The position numbers were made by a program, and so were the translations under genes. Positions 1-9,938 of a stretch of 64,000 bases of DNA are shown one piece after another. The stretch is from the NCBI GenBank assembly GCA_001313085.1, contig BBFE01000014.1, forward strand, positions 13,617 to 77,616, given 5' to 3'. How positions within the stretch are numbered: the first letter of the stretch is position 1; each line of letters opens with the position of its first letter. Below the pieces are notes generated by a model. That model ran no database searches, had not been told where the DNA came from, and saw nothing but the letters and a program-made list of their open reading frames with translations. This DNA is from Paenibacillus sp. JCM 18996. Its GTDB lineage: Bacteria; Bacillota; Bacilli; Paenibacillales; NBRC-103111.

Positions 1-494
1 ATCGCGCCCTTCACTTCCGGCATCTCCTGGAAAATCTTCTTCGTGTTGTCGCCGTATTTCTCAATGAGATCCGTAAACGAGACGAAGATGCCTTGCTCGC
101 CATAAATCATCTGCTGCTCCGGAGAGACGTCGACATTCATAATAACGTCCGGTAAATCGCCGCTTGCCAGGGCAAGGTTCAGCTGCTCCTTATAGTTTTT
201 TGACATCGGCCACAATCCACTGCACATGCACGTTCGTCTTGTCCTCCAACCACTTGGTATAGCCGTTGGTTTCGAAATTTTCGACCAGCGCATTGCCGGC
301 GACAAAAAACCTTTAACGTAATCTTGTCGTTAACCACGGGAAACTTTCCAGGGGGATTCACCTTCGATGCGTTCGCGCTTTCCTTCGTTCCGCCCTCTTT
401 GCCGGCAGGTGCTGGCGTTTCCTTCGAGCAGCCTGACAGTATCAGCGCTGAGGCAATTCCCAAAGAGAGCACCATTTTCAAAGTTTTTTTTCAT
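1..494 (-). CDS. Sugar ABC transporter substrate-binding lipoprotein, N-terminal part
   Basis: The window edge cuts this gene; about 165 N-terminal residues are visible. After an MKK start comes a hydrophobic signal ending in the lipobox LILSGC, so the product should be a membrane-anchored extracytoplasmic solute binder. The mature part contains NGYTKWLEDKTNVHVQW and SGDLPDVIM, closely resembling the binding protein at 23816-25515. Three A/T runs (196-201, 304-309, 484-491) break the frame and must each lose one base to give this reading. It follows two permease genes on the same strand, the usual LplB-LplC-binding protein order. The sugar cannot be told from the sequence; the neighbouring fucose-type enzymes suggest a deoxy-sugar or its glycoside. 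Confidence 0.85.
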
Positions 495-553
495 GCCTTT
501 GACCTCCCTATACGGTAATTTCGAAATTTCCGTGCGGTGGATCCTGGATGCGG

Positions 554-1449
554 CTACCCTTTAATTGAACCGATCATCACGCCTTTGACAAAGTGCTTTT
601 GCACAAATGGATAAATGATGAGAACTGGAACTGTTGCAACGACGATCAGGGAATACTTCAGTAAATCGGCCAATCCCTGCCTTGCAACGAGGTCCTCTTC
701 ACTGGTAACCATACTCGGGTCAATCTGGTTTTGCACAAGAATACTGCGAAGGACGAGCTGAAGCGGATACAGGCTGCGGTCCTTTAAATACAGGAGGGCG
801 TTGAAATAGGAATTCCAATGGCCCACGGCGTAGAACAAGGTAATCACAGCAATAATCGGCCCGGAAAGCGGAAGCACGATGCGGAGGAGAAACTTCCAGT
901 CGGTACAGCCGTCCACCTGGGAAGCCTCCAGCATTTCATGCGGGATGTTCGTTTGAAAATAAGTTCTCGTAATAATGACGTTAAACACGCTGAGGGCGGA
1001 AGGCAAAATCATGGACCAACGGGTGTCCAGCAGGCCCAGATCCTTTACAAGCAAGTAGTTCGGAATAATCCCGCCGGAAAACATGATCGTGAAGACAAAA
1101 ATAAACATGATTCCATTGCGGAAGACAAAATCTTTGCGGGATAACGGATAGGCCGCCACAATCGTGAGAATGACGTTGATGACCGTGCCGACAACCGTAT
1201 ACAGCAGGGAATTGCCAAAGCCGATCCAGATCGCTTTGTACTCGAACACCGCTTTGTAGCCCTTAAGGCCCGGATCGACCGGCCACAGCCATACTTTTCC
1301 GGAAATAACGGCATCGCTCGAGCTGAAGGAAGCGCTTAAAATATAGACCAGAGGATACAGTACGGTCAGGAAAAAAAAGGCTGAGTATGACATAGTTAAC
1401 CACATTAAAAAATCCGGTCGCCGGCTGACTCTCTAATGTTTGCGTTCAT
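554..1449 (-). CDS. Carbohydrate ABC transporter permease, LplC/MalG type
   Basis: About 297 residues with six predicted membrane segments. The permease contact loop is visible as PHEMLEASQVDGCTDW followed by IVLPLSGPI, and the C-terminus FVKGVMIGSIKG is typical of LplC-like proteins. The chosen start, MNANIRESAGDRIF, has an AGGAGGGAG ribosome site that overlaps the end of the upstream permease gene. Two frame breaks near the N-terminus lie in A/T runs at 1371-1378 and 1407-1412; removing one base from each joins DRIFNVVNYVILSLFFLTVLYP. A 5-base T run inside MFIFVFT (near 1094) is in frame and unaltered. Partner of the LplB permease just upstream. Confidence 0.9.
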
Positions 1450-1463
1450 AGACTCCCTCCTCT

Positions 1464-2436
1464 TTACCATAAGCTGCTCTGGCCCAATTTTTTTAGCTAT
1501 GCGGTTGACCGTGATGAGAAGAATCAGGTTGATGACATTTTTTTTGAACAGGCCGATCGCTGAGGAGTAGGAGAAGTTGACCACATTCGAGGCGAGGCCC
1601 ACTTTGTACACGTAGGTGTCAACAATCTCCGAGGTGGTGAGATTCAAGGGGTTTTGCATCAGGAACGATTTCTCAAAGCCGATCTCAAGCATCCGACCGA
1701 CTTCCAGAATAAGCAGGATCACGGCAATCGGCAGGATGCCGGGAAGATCGATATGCCACATGCGCCGCAGCTTGCTCGCTCCGTCCACCACCGCTGCTTC
1801 ATGAAGCGACGGATCGATGCCGGCAAGTGCGCGAGGTAGATAATGCAGCTGAAGCCGACATTCTGCCAGACGCCGGACCAGACATAAATACTGCGGAAAT
1901 AATCGGCATCGCCTAACCAGTTGACGGCCTCGAAGCCGAACGCTTTGAGGATAATATTGACGATGCCGATCCGGGGATCAAGCATCTGAAAGATGATGCC
2001 GACCATCACGACAACTGAGATAAAGTGCGGGGCGTAGGTGACCATCTGCACCGTCTTTTTTTGAACTTTTCGTGCTTGACATAGTTCAAGCTCAGCGCCA
2101 GCAGAATCGGGAACGGAAAACCGGCAATCAGCTGGTAAAAGCTAAGGGCGACCGTGTTCCACATAATGTTCCAGAATTCATACGATTCAAAAAAAACGAA
2201 TGAAGTGCGCAAAGCTACCCACGTGCTGCCCCAGATCCCTTTGACCGCCGAAAAAAAATTGCGGAACGCGATTTGGGCGCCGTACATCGGCACGTATTTG
2301 AAAATGACAATATAAGCGAACGGCAGAGCCATCAGCACGTAAAGCTGCCATACACGGAGCATATCCCGGCCTAGGCGAGTCACTTTGCCCGAGATTCGGA
2401 CCGCTGTTTTTTTTCTTTCACATTAGCAATCTCCAC
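1464..2436 (-). CDS. Carbohydrate ABC transporter permease, LplB type
   Basis: First membrane component of the transporter, about 320 residues. It reads through KYVPMYGAQIAF, VQMVTYAPHFIS and the contact loop DGASKLRRMWHIDLPGI. The proposed start is a GTG (VEIANVKEKTAVRIS) preceded by AAGGGG. At least five breaks or length anomalies occur: A/T runs near 2408-2416, 2056-2062, 1538-1545 and 1488-1494, plus loss of one G near 1828. Shortening the last run gives the ending GQSSLW and a stop, matching the paralogue at 26475 (KQASLW). Two runs of eight (near 2191 and 2250) leave the frame open but may have gained one codon. Translationally linked to the LplC gene. Confidence 0.87.
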
Positions 2437-2482
2437 GATCGCATCCCCTTTCCTTTCCAACCGGGATCTTCTTAAGGCTTCA

Positions 2483-3452
2483 TCATCTTCCTTCCAGAAG
2501 AGCCTGAGCCAATATGATCTCGGCCACTTCCATCGTCTTCAGCGCATCCCCAAAATGAGACGAGGGCAGCTTCCCTGCCTTGACACAGTCTATAAACTCC
2601 CTATGCTTCGTGCGGAATCCGGCATATTGGTAAAGCTCCGTTCCCTCGCCGATCTCCCTGGCGTCATATTCGACGCCTTGCGTATCTCCATCGGCATAAA
2701 GTACGCCCTTGCGCTCATGCTCGGCTTCCGCGCAAATGTTCGGGGCATGCATCTCGACCGAGAAAATCCGCCTGCCGCTGGACCAGCTGTTGATTAAGTA
2801 ACCGGCGGAAGCGTTATCAAAATGCATTGTCGCCGAAATAAAATTGATATCCGGAACGTTGACGCGCTTGGTGGTGCTTTCCACCTTGACGACCTCCCCG
2901 CCGCACATCCAGCGCAGCGTATCTATCGAATGGACGGTATCGTCCATCATCCGGTCCCGGGCATGAAGATAAGGCTGCATCTCCGATTTATAGAACCTGC
3001 AAACCGCATGGGTGATCGGTCCGCGCTTCAAGCATTCCTCCCTCAGCTTCATCACCATGGGTGTACTGCGGCGCTGAAAGCTGACCTGGGTGATGCAGTT
3101 GTTTTTTTTCCGCGGTATAAGCGAGCATCCTGGCCTGATGAATCGTGATGCCGAGCGGCTTTTCTATGTAAAGGTGAAGTCCCTGCTGCAGGCACCACAT
3201 CCAAATGTCGAACATCAGATGAGGCTGCCCGATGACATAAACGGCGTCCGGCTTCACTTCCTGCACCATTTTGCGGTAATCGTCATAGCGGCCGGCAACA
3301 TGGTACTTGTCAGCGGTTTCGTTTAACGCCTTTAGAGATAAGTCGCAAATGGCTGCGATTTCTACATCCTCGAAGGATGCAAGCGAAGGATAATGTACAG
3401 AGTTCGCCATACGGCCGGCGCCGATCATCGCTACTTTAAATTTAGAGGACAT
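2483..3452 (-). CDS. Gfo/Idh/MocA family NAD(P)-dependent sugar dehydrogenase
   Basis: The N-terminus MSSKFKVAMIGAGRMANSVH contains the dinucleotide-binding GxGxxA pattern; CLQQGLHLYIEKPLG carries the EKP motif of the family. The C-terminal half (SIDTLRWMCGGEVVKVES, INSWSSGRRIF) is the alpha/beta substrate domain. A start with AAGGGGG upstream is clear. The frame breaks around 3102-3109, in a T run of eight, with a further slip near 3060. It sits between an isomerase-like gene and the sugar permeases on one strand, so oxidation of an imported sugar or inositol-like compound is likely. The substrate is unknown. Confidence 0.85.
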
Positions 3453-3467
3453 GCGGTAAGTACCCCC

Positions 3468-4262
3468 TTAATTCTGATTCTCGAATAAAGATTTAGCGAA
3501 CGAGATATCTTCTTTAATCAAACGGTCTACGCCATGCTCATTATGGTATTCGGCGGTTAAGCAAATCACACCTTGATATCCGCGCTTTTGCAGATAAGCG
3601 GCCGTTCTCGGCCACGAGGCGAGTCCTTGGCGGCCTGAGGTGAAATAAGGTTTCCACTCCGCAACCTCGGCCTCCGGTCCGTTCTGTCTGCGGTAGAACG
3701 CATTCTTGAAGTTAACCATACACAAATGCTCCCAAACGATATCTAGGCCATGCTCCGGCTGCTGTCCGGCGAGCGCATCGTGTGCTGCATCCCAGATCGC
3801 CCCTACAGTCTTCTGATCGAAGCCCTGCAGAAGATGTCTGAGACCCATGGAGTCCACGACATAATTGCCGTAATGCTGCTGGACTCCGACCTGAACACCG
3901 TATTTCTCGCATAGCGGAACGATCGATTCCAACTGCTCGCGGGCTTTGCGCTCCGATGCAAGATAGCCCCCGTCCTCGTGCTTGATCGCAGGCATGACGC
4001 GGATCATCGGAATTTCGGCTTCGGCACATGCGGCAAAGACATGTTCATCGGTTGAGCTTGCCACGTTATATATCTTTAAGCCGTGATCGGCAAACTGCTG
4101 TACGAGACGGGGCAGCTGAGCGGCCTGGGAAGGCTCGAGCTGAAAGCCTTCACGGAGAGGAAACTCGACGCCGTCAAACCCCATTCCTTTTACAAATGAG
4201 CACAACTCCCACACGGATAACGTTTTCCAAGGCTTCGTAAATAACGAAAACTTGGTTGACAT
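3468..4262 (-). CDS. Sugar phosphate isomerase/epimerase-like TIM barrel protein
   Basis: An uninterrupted 264-residue gene of the xylose isomerase-like (AP endonuclease 2) fold. Landmarks are FVKGMGFDGVEFPL near the N-terminus, VQVGVQQHYGNYV mid-barrel, GAIWDAAHDALAGQQP (a DAAH metal-site segment) and GVICLTAEYHNEHGVDRLI near the end. The ATG is preceded by GGAGAGGATG at good spacing. It starts the transcription unit behind a cre-like site and is followed after 15 bases by the dehydrogenase gene, a pairing common in inositol-type and uncommon-sugar pathways. The coding sequence holds no long A/T run, which fits its intact frame. Confidence 0.87.
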   Translation of the reverse strand: MSTKFSLFTKPWKTLSVWELCSFVKGMGFDGVEFPLREGFQLEPSQAAQLPRLVQQFADHGLKIYNVASSTDEHVFAACAEAEIPMIRVMPAIKHEDGGYLASERKAREQLESIVPLCEKYGVQVGVQQHYGNYVVDSMGLRHLLQGFDQKTVGAIWDAAHDALAGQQPEHGLDIVWEHLCMVNFKNAFYRRQNGPEAEVAEWKPYFTSGRQGLASWPRTAAYLQKRGYQGVICLTAEYHNEHGVDRLIKEDISFAKSLFENQN

Positions 4263-4293
4263 GAATGCACATCCTCTCCATGAAATGGTTTAT

Positions 4294-4307
4294 TGTAAGC
4301 GTTTCCA
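4294..4307. promoter_or_regulatory. cre-like catabolite-repression operator
   Basis: TGTAAGCGTTTCCA lies 32 bases upstream of the isomerase-like gene and matches the CcpA operator consensus TGWAANCGNTNWCA at all but one position. Its position before a sugar transport and catabolism operon supports carbon catabolite repression. The site is inferred from the sequence only. Confidence 0.6.
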
Positions 4308-4407
4308 TTTATTTACTTCTATCTTAGTTTGCATTTTATTTTATGTCAATATTTAAATTAAGATGCATCAAAACATTTCTTTTTTTCATTCTTCCTTCGC
4401 CATTTTT

Positions 4408-4453
4408 TTTAAAAAATAAACAACCCTTTTGAAATCGGTGTCTAGTTTATTGG
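4408..4453 (-). terminator. Weak candidate terminator after the aldo/keto reductase gene
   Basis: On the minus strand AATAAAC and GTTTATT can pair across a 23-base loop, followed by a U-rich stretch (TTTTTT then A8). The stem is only 7 bp and A/T-rich, so the call is weak. It would separate the mutarotase-reductase unit from the cre-controlled transport operon downstream. Confidence 0.3.
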
Positions 4454-5496
4454 ACCCGACTATTGTGCCTATTCTCGTAATAGTCAGGATTATTTCCCAG
4501 CTTGTGCAGCACCGGTTCGGTAATTTCGTTTAACCGACGCAGAACGTCCGCACTAAGCTCAATTTGGGCGGATTGCGCGTTCAGCATTAGCTGCTCGGCA
4601 TTGCGGGAACCGACAATGGTTGAAGTGATCCCTTCATTCGCTATAGCCCAAGCCAGGGACAGTACGCCCATATGAAGGTTTAATTCATCCGCCAGCTGCC
4701 TGATTTGAACTAAGGCCTCCATGATTTCCGGTTCAGCCCCCTCTTCGCCATGCCGGGTCCCCTGTCCTCTGGAATGATGAAAATGCCGGGACCTCGCCTG
4801 CATTGGCTTAATTTCCTCCAGGGCTTGGTATTTACCGGATAAAAGCCCCTGCTGCAGCGGCATGTAGCCGATCACACCGATACCCGCGTTCCGGCAGTAA
4901 GGCAAGACTTCCTCTTCGATAGCTCTGGACAGCAGATTATAGGCCAGCTCGTTTGTCGCGATCGGGGCTCCGGTGTGCAGCACCTCGCCGAGCTGGTTGA
5001 CACCGTGATTGCTGACTCCAATGTGACGGATTTTGCCCTCCTGCTTCAACCGCTGTAGCCCCTCGAATACGTCTGCTAGACTTGGCGGATTAGCGATTAG
5101 CTCGTGGTCCGATGTAAAATGCTTCACCGCCAGCGGATTTACCGGCCAGTGCAGCATATAGACATCGATATAATCGGTTTGGAGACGCTTCAGACTGCCT
5201 TCGCAGTGCTTGCGCACCAGATCCGCCCGCACGTTTGCCGTACTGATCTTGCTTCCGATTATCGCCTCATGTCTGCACCCTTTCAGTGCAAGTCCGAGCG
5301 AGCGCTCGCTCTCCCCGTCGTTATATACCTCTGCCGTATCAAAATAATTGATCCCCAAATCTAAAGCTTGGTGTACGACCTGGTCAACATCCCGTTGATC
5401 CTGATTTCCCCAATAAGAGCCGCCGCCATATTGCCAGCAACCCATTCCGAGCACGCTCAGCTCGAGGCCCGACGACCCCATTTTCCTTCGTTTCAT
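4447..5496 (-). CDS. Aldo/keto reductase
   Basis: An intact 349-residue NADP-type aldo/keto reductase. The catalytic Asp and Tyr are in NYFDTAEVYNDGESE, the Lys in AIIGSKIS and the His in DVYMLHWPV; the cofactor-binding end reads STIVGSRNAEQL. Such proteins beside FucU/RbsD mutarotases and fuconolactonases often act as L-fucose or related aldose dehydrogenases, but the substrate is an inference. It is encoded 28 bases downstream of the mutarotase gene and upstream of the transporter operon. No A/T run of six or more occurs inside it, consistent with the undamaged frame. Confidence 0.9.
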   Translation of the reverse strand: MKRRKMGSSGLELSVLGMGCWQYGGGSYWGNQDQRDVDQVVHQALDLGINYFDTAEVYNDGESERSLGLALKGCRHEAIIGSKISTANVRADLVRKHCEGSLKRLQTDYIDVYMLHWPVNPLAVKHFTSDHELIANPPSLADVFEGLQRLKQEGKIRHIGVSNHGVNQLGEVLHTGAPIATNELAYNLLSRAIEEEVLPYCRNAGIGVIGYMPLQQGLLSGKYQALEEIKPMQARSRHFHHSRGQGTRHGEEGAEPEIMEALVQIRQLADELNLHMGVLSLAWAIANEGITSTIVGSRNAEQLMLNAQSAQIELSADVLRRLNEITEPVLHKLGNNPDYYENRHNSRVQ

Positions 5497-5524
5497 AGCC
5501 GCAGCTCCCCTCTGTCCATCTTTA

Positions 5525-5956
5525 TTATTCGCGGACGACTCCCTTTTTTCAAAATCAGATTCCCCTTAAAAGAAACGTCGCTTGTAGCGATAATTGCATA
5601 GGCCCTTCGTGCCCGTTCGTAGAACGCAAACCTTTCCACCAGTTCGAAATCAATAAAATCGGGCTTTACAAACCGGATCAGCTCCAAGTAGGTCCCCCAT
5701 ACCGGCGGTGCCGGATCCGCAGGAAGCAGCGACATCACCGCTGCCGGCCTTTCCACTGCATAGTCCAGCGGAAACAAGGGGATCATCGCTTGAAGCAGTG
5801 GGGGAATGTTGTGGCCGTCATACCGCAGCAGTCTGTGAGCGTTCGCAGCGGCCGGAAAGTTGCCGTCTGCAAGCACAATTTCGTCCCCATGGCCCATCTC
5901 CATCATGATTTTTTTACCAAGTCGGGCGAAAGGATTGCCGGAATTCCTATTAACAT
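5525..5956 (-). CDS. RbsD/FucU family sugar mutarotase (first copy)
   Basis: About 143 residues of the small decameric mutarotase family that interconverts sugar anomers. The signature EMGHGDEIVLADGNFPA contains the catalytic His. The frame breaks in a T run at 5909-5915, where shortening from seven to five bases gives SPDLVKIMMEMGHG, matching SPALLKILMEMGHG of the copy at 34716. A second run near 5548, cut from six to five, restores the family ending KKGVVRE. The start ATG (MLIGIPAILSP) has GAGG upstream. It opens an apparent operon with the aldo/keto reductase; fucose is the likely but unproven substrate. Confidence 0.85.
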
Positions 5957-6082
5957 TTCTGTGGCCTCAAATCGGACTGTTAAAAGGTACGAATTTTCTT
6001 AATTTTCTAAAATGTTTACAGGGAGATTTTAACACCAGAATAACCTTCTGTAAATATTTAAATTATCTTTGTTCTCTTTGTG

Positions 6083-6110
6083 TTGTTACCCGACTTTTAT
6101 ATGTTATAAT
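6083..6110 (+). promoter_or_regulatory. Probable sigma-A promoter of the ROK regulator
   Basis: TTGTTA (6083-6088) and TATAAT (6105-6110) are separated by 16 bases and lie about 30 bases before the ATG at 6142. The region between this gene and the divergent mutarotase gene is A/T-rich and a plausible place for regulator binding. Confidence 0.55.
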
Positions 6111-6141
6111 TGGAATAATCTTCGACGACAGGGTGCATTCG

Positions 6142-7349
6142 ATGAATCAAATCGATATTAAAGATCAAAAAAAAGGCAGTAAGCTGGCCATTTTGCAAAC
6201 GCTTCGCGTCCACGGCAGCATGTCGAGGATCGAGTTGACCCGTGTGACCGGCTTAAGCCGGGCCACGATTTCCATCTCCATTGCGGAGCTGATTGAGAAC
6301 AATCTGGTTTATGAAACCGATAACCGGCTATTGACCAAAGGTCGTCCGGCCACTACCGTTGAGCTGGCCCCGGGCTCTTGTATTATCATCGGGGCGGATT
6401 TGGATAACAAAGTTTGGACACTGGGGGCTTTCGACCTCATGGGCAATGTGGTGAAGTCTGTAAAAAATTCCGGTCAGCTCGTTTGAGCCCGAGGCTACGT
6501 TTCGGACTTTAGCCTCTCAAATCACTCAGTTCGTGGATGGTCTGGAACCGAAGCCCGTACCTTTGCTTGGACTTGGTGTGCCGGGTTTGGTCGATGCAGG
6601 ACATGGGATCATCCGAAGCGCGGCAGATCTGGATTGGCACAACGTGCAGGTCGCGGAGCTGATTCACAGGGAGATCGGCTGGCAAACCGTTGTTGTCAAC
6701 CGGCACCGTGCCCGAGGCTTAACTGAATGCCGGTACGGCGCCGGGCAGCAGTATCACAATATGATATATATCGGTGTGGGAATGGGGATTGCGGCGGGGT
6801 TTATATCGATCGTCAGTTGCTGTCCGGCTCGCTGGGGGGAGCCGGCGAAATCGGACATACGACGATCGAACCGGATGGCCCTTTATGCCCTTGCGGCAAT
6901 CAAGGCTGTCTGCAGACACTATCGGCCGGACCTGCTATGGAGCAGCATTACCGCAAGCTGGTCCGTTCTTCTGATCTTCCGGTATATTCCGATCAAATTA
7001 TCGATCTACAGACGGTTAAGATGCACGACGTTTGCGCAGCTGCTGAGCAAGGAGACATGCTCGCCGCTCAGGTAGTCAAAACCGCTGCTTCTTATCTGGG
7101 GATCTCAATGGCTAATTTACTTAACACATTTAATCCTGAAGCCTTCATCCTCGGGGGCACAGTACCAAGCGCGAGTCTGATTTTTTGTGGAAACGGCCAC
7201 GAAAGTCATGCACCAGCGGGCGATGCGGCCATTAGCTTCCGAAACCGTGGTCAGGACATCCATTTTTTAAGGACATCGGCGGTGCTTTGGGTGCAGCCAA
7301 CTTTGCCTTCGACAAGAACATCTCGATATCTTTTTTTTCACTTAGTTAG
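6142..7349 (+). CDS. ROK family transcriptional repressor (XylR/NagC type)
   Basis: The N-terminus carries a winged helix-turn-helix (SRIELTRVTGLSRATISISIA split as RIELTRVTG and RATISI), followed by a sugar kinase-like domain with GLGVPGLVDAGHGII, GAGEIGHTTIEPDG and the zinc-binding CPCGNQGCLQTL. Breaks occur at A/T runs near 6460, 7181 and 7267 (each one base too long) and at 6794 where one G of five is missing. After repair the protein is about 400 residues, the usual family length. Divergent to the mutarotase-reductase genes, it is the probable local sugar-responsive repressor. Confidence 0.85.
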
Positions 7350-7357
7350 ATATGACA

Positions 7358-7388
7358 AAAGAACCTCGCACTAAGAGGTTCTTTTGTT
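7358..7388 (+). terminator. Rho-independent terminator after the ROK gene
   Basis: AAAGAACCTC and GAGGTTCTTT pair around a GCACTAA loop directly after the stop codon, followed by TTG TT. The stem is perfect. Confidence 0.7.
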
Positions 7389-7514
7389 CATTAGACGTTT
7401 ATTTCTGCCCAACAATGTCCTTTATCGCTTGCTCTAGTTTTTTCGCAGCACTTTTGGTATGCCGAATTTCTGGAACGACGTGAACTTTCCGGACTGACAT
7501 TTTCCGATCGGCTA

Positions 7515-7650
7515 AGGATACATGTTCATGTCCATTTCGGCTATGGATACAAGTTCTTGTCCTGCGCTTGTGACAAGAACTTGTATCCATAAAACAAAAA
7601 AAACCGCGTGCTACGCGGTGCTTAATCAATATATGTTCTTGTCCTCCGAC
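7515..7650 (-). repeat. GACAAGAAC repeat cluster with perfect 19-bp inverted repeat
   Basis: ATGGATACAAGTTCTTGTC (7543-7561) is repeated inverted at 7572-7590 around a 10-base loop. Read on the minus strand, GGACAAGAAC or a near copy starts three times (near 7646, 7570 and 7532), twice followed by TATCC. A hairpin CCGCGTGCTACGCGG at 7603-7617 beside an A8 run resembles a minus-strand terminator for the SLH gene. A related block occurs at 11729-11785. The identity is not recognised; it may be a small mobile repeat or a duplicated terminator region. Confidence 0.6.
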
Positions 7651-7728
7651 ACTTTTGTACAATAATAATGTTCAGCGGCGATCTCTTTGCGTTATCGTCT
7701 CCATTAGTTGAGGCAGTTCATACCACGG

Positions 7729-9101
7729 TTAATCGAGATCGTGAGTGTAAACATCCCAAAATAGACGCCAATATCCTTGATCATCCTTGGCCAGATGGAT
7801 TGTTTTCTTCAATCCTCCGCTTAGCTCAATATTCACAACAGCTACATCTTTCATAAGTCCTTGCGTACTGTAAAATTTATATTCGTCTAAGTGGGCTTCC
7901 TCCGTCGCTGTTGCCAGCTTAGGTGGTGTTTGCATCGAATTGAACTTTTCTTTCGCATGGTTGCCCGTAAGCTCCTCCACCTTGGCTACTGAAGGATGGA
8001 TCAGATTCCAAGCTGCCTTATAATCGCCTTTTGACGCGAGAAAATAGTACTGCTGTACAACGTCAATCGGATTGTTGTTGTAATAATCCAAATAAAACAT
8101 GCAAATGTTGACCATGCCCTCTTTGTGATGAATATCGGCTGGAGAATAGATCGAAACCCGGTATAGACCATTGACCGACTTCTCCCCTTTATCGGAGCCT
8201 AAGTTTATTTCCGTTGAAAAGGTCCCATCCTCGTTAAGGTTCACATAATGCTTTGTGCTGTCAACGATCCCTCCGCTCGGATTTTTCCAGCCTACATTGA
8301 TCTCCAATTTGTCGCCAACTCGGTTCTGTACCTTACCTGAAATACGATACTTGGTTTCAGTCACCTTCTCATATCCTTGCTTCGGATTATCCAAAGTTAC
8401 GCTGCTGAATTTAATCATGCCGTCTCCAGGCGGCTGATTTACCTCTAATGTCCAATTCTCTGCCGGACTTAACGCAGCCGTCGACGGATCATATTTCGTT
8501 TCTTTCAAAGGAGTCCTATATAACATATCCAGCTTCGTGTTCAAATTTTTTTGATGAAGGTTACGGCTTCCGCTCTTGTCAAAGAATCCTGCATTTGATA
8601 ACCGTCAATGCTTTTATCCGTTTTTTTCCTTCGGATATATTCGTATCGAGAAGGAACTGAATTGAATCTTGGAAGTTATAATTTCTTCCGCTTGCATTGG
8701 TGATCAACTTCGCAATATACATGCGTGTTTTCGTTATATCAGATGTAGTAGGACTCATAAGTGCTCCATACCAGCCCATGCCGCCGGCATAATTGATATA
8801 AGGCGCTCCCCAATCCGTCCATTGATTTCCTTCCGTAGTAAATTCCGTCGGCTTGTAGGTGCGAATCAGCATGGCAAGAAATTCTTTTTTGTCCAACCGG
8901 CTGGTCCGGCTTGAACGTCCCGTCTGGATAACCGTCGACGGTCTGATTGTCGGAAGCCCATTCAATCGCAGAACGAGCCCAATGATCCTGAGCGACGTCT
9001 TTAAAACACAGACTCTGCGCGGATGACGCTGAGATATTTAGATTGCTGAACAGACAGGCGGATAATAGTGCTGTTGACATAAATCTTTTGTAATTTCTCA
9101 A
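7729..9101 (-). CDS. S-layer-homology (SLH) domain surface protein
   Basis: A TTG start behind AGGAG gives a signal peptide (STALLSACLFSNLNISASSAQ), then an SLH repeat CFKDVAQDHWARSAIEWA...GYPDGTFKPDQPV and a second SLH-like segment ending near LTRAEAVTF. SLH repeats anchor proteins to pyruvylated wall polymers. The C-terminal 270 residues are uninterrupted (ENWTLEVNQPPGDGMIKFSS through YWRLFWDVYTHDLD) and contain no domain I recognise. The N-terminal half is split into three frames at T runs near 8888, 8619 and 8549. Probably a cell-surface protein of about 455 residues. Confidence 0.75.
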
Positions 9102-9484
9102 TATCTCTCACTCCTACCGGTAATGTATGTTTCAAGTGAGTAATAAGATATTTGTTTAGCGTCATTTGTAGTTTGTTAGTTTTAGTAGGCATCAAGTTGC
9201 CGGAGAGCAACTGTAATTCAGCTATCGTATCCACTAATATTGTCTTAAGTAACCCTCACACATCACTCTCGTCTATTCATGATAATGCCCCAAGTCTCCC
9301 AAACATTTTTTACCCCATTTCATCAGCATCGCTTTTCGCTTCATCTATTCTTCTGAGAGAACATTTGCAACCCACAAAACATATGGCATTGATGGAAGAT
9401 CAAAGGCTTTCCATTGAAATTTACCTTTGATATTAATTACTCTGCTTTTTTTAAAACTTCTTTTCCACAATAAATTCCGTTAAG
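9102..9484. other. Intergenic stretch with no assignable gene
   Basis: Short reading frames exist on both strands but none has a ribosome site, family motif or consistent composition. A minus-strand stretch (KFQWKAFDLPSMPYVLW, near 9365-9425) looks protein-like and may be the tail of a lost gene. Nothing else is seen here. Confidence 0.4.
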
Positions 9485-9642
9485 ACAGTAAGAAAAATAA
9501 AATTATACTAGATGTGGTCATCACACCTTTTTTTATTGCTGTATAAGGAATTTCTAAATCTCGTTTTAATGCTGCCAAGCTGGTTATACCTGTTAAGGTA
9601 ATAATCAGCTTTTCTTCTTGCAAATCAACTTTTCTACTCATT
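9485..9642 (-). pseudogene. N-terminal fragment of a small PH-domain-like protein
   Basis: An ATG preceded by AAGGAGGTAC opens MSRKVDLQEEKLIITLTG, continuing TSLAALKRDLEIPYTAIKK. The alternation and the IPYxxIKKV ending resemble the first half of bacterial PH-like proteins of about 120 residues. After an A run near 9528 every frame soon closes, so only about 40 residues remain. The good ribosome site argues that an intact gene once started here. The assignment rests on pattern similarity alone. Confidence 0.4.
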
Positions 9643-9938
9643 CTAAGTACCTCCTTGGCATACCAAAAAAAATTTAAGAACATTCTCGAAAAAAATAGAA
9701 TAATTCCGATTCTGACCATTTTAGGAACTTTTCGTGGAGCGGATCATGTGAAGCGAAATTGGGAGCTGTACGCACAATACGATTGGACAGGTCGCTCCAT
9801 CACTTGCCATCGAACGCAAATCATGGAGTTTTTTTTGGCTTTCGAGAGGATACCGTCCACTGCGAATTTTTTTGAAAAAAGAACCTTCAATCCTAAGATA
9901 GATCAAAGGTTCTATGTTCTACACATCCAAAGAATTAA
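9643..9938. other. Unassigned sequence between the PH-like fragment and mqo
   Basis: Both strands are open over part of this stretch, but neither reading gives a family motif or a supported start. It may belong to the degraded tract that includes the fragment at 9485-9642. Confidence 0.3.

Noticed and set aside
7399..7662. An 87-residue minus-strand reading frame over the GACAAGAAC repeats
   Set aside because: It spans the inverted repeat and the CGCG hairpin, has no ribosome site and no family character; the repeat structure explains the open frame.
9152..9430. A 92-residue plus-strand reading frame
   Set aside because: No start signal or motif, composition unlike its neighbours, and opposite strand of a possible gene tail.
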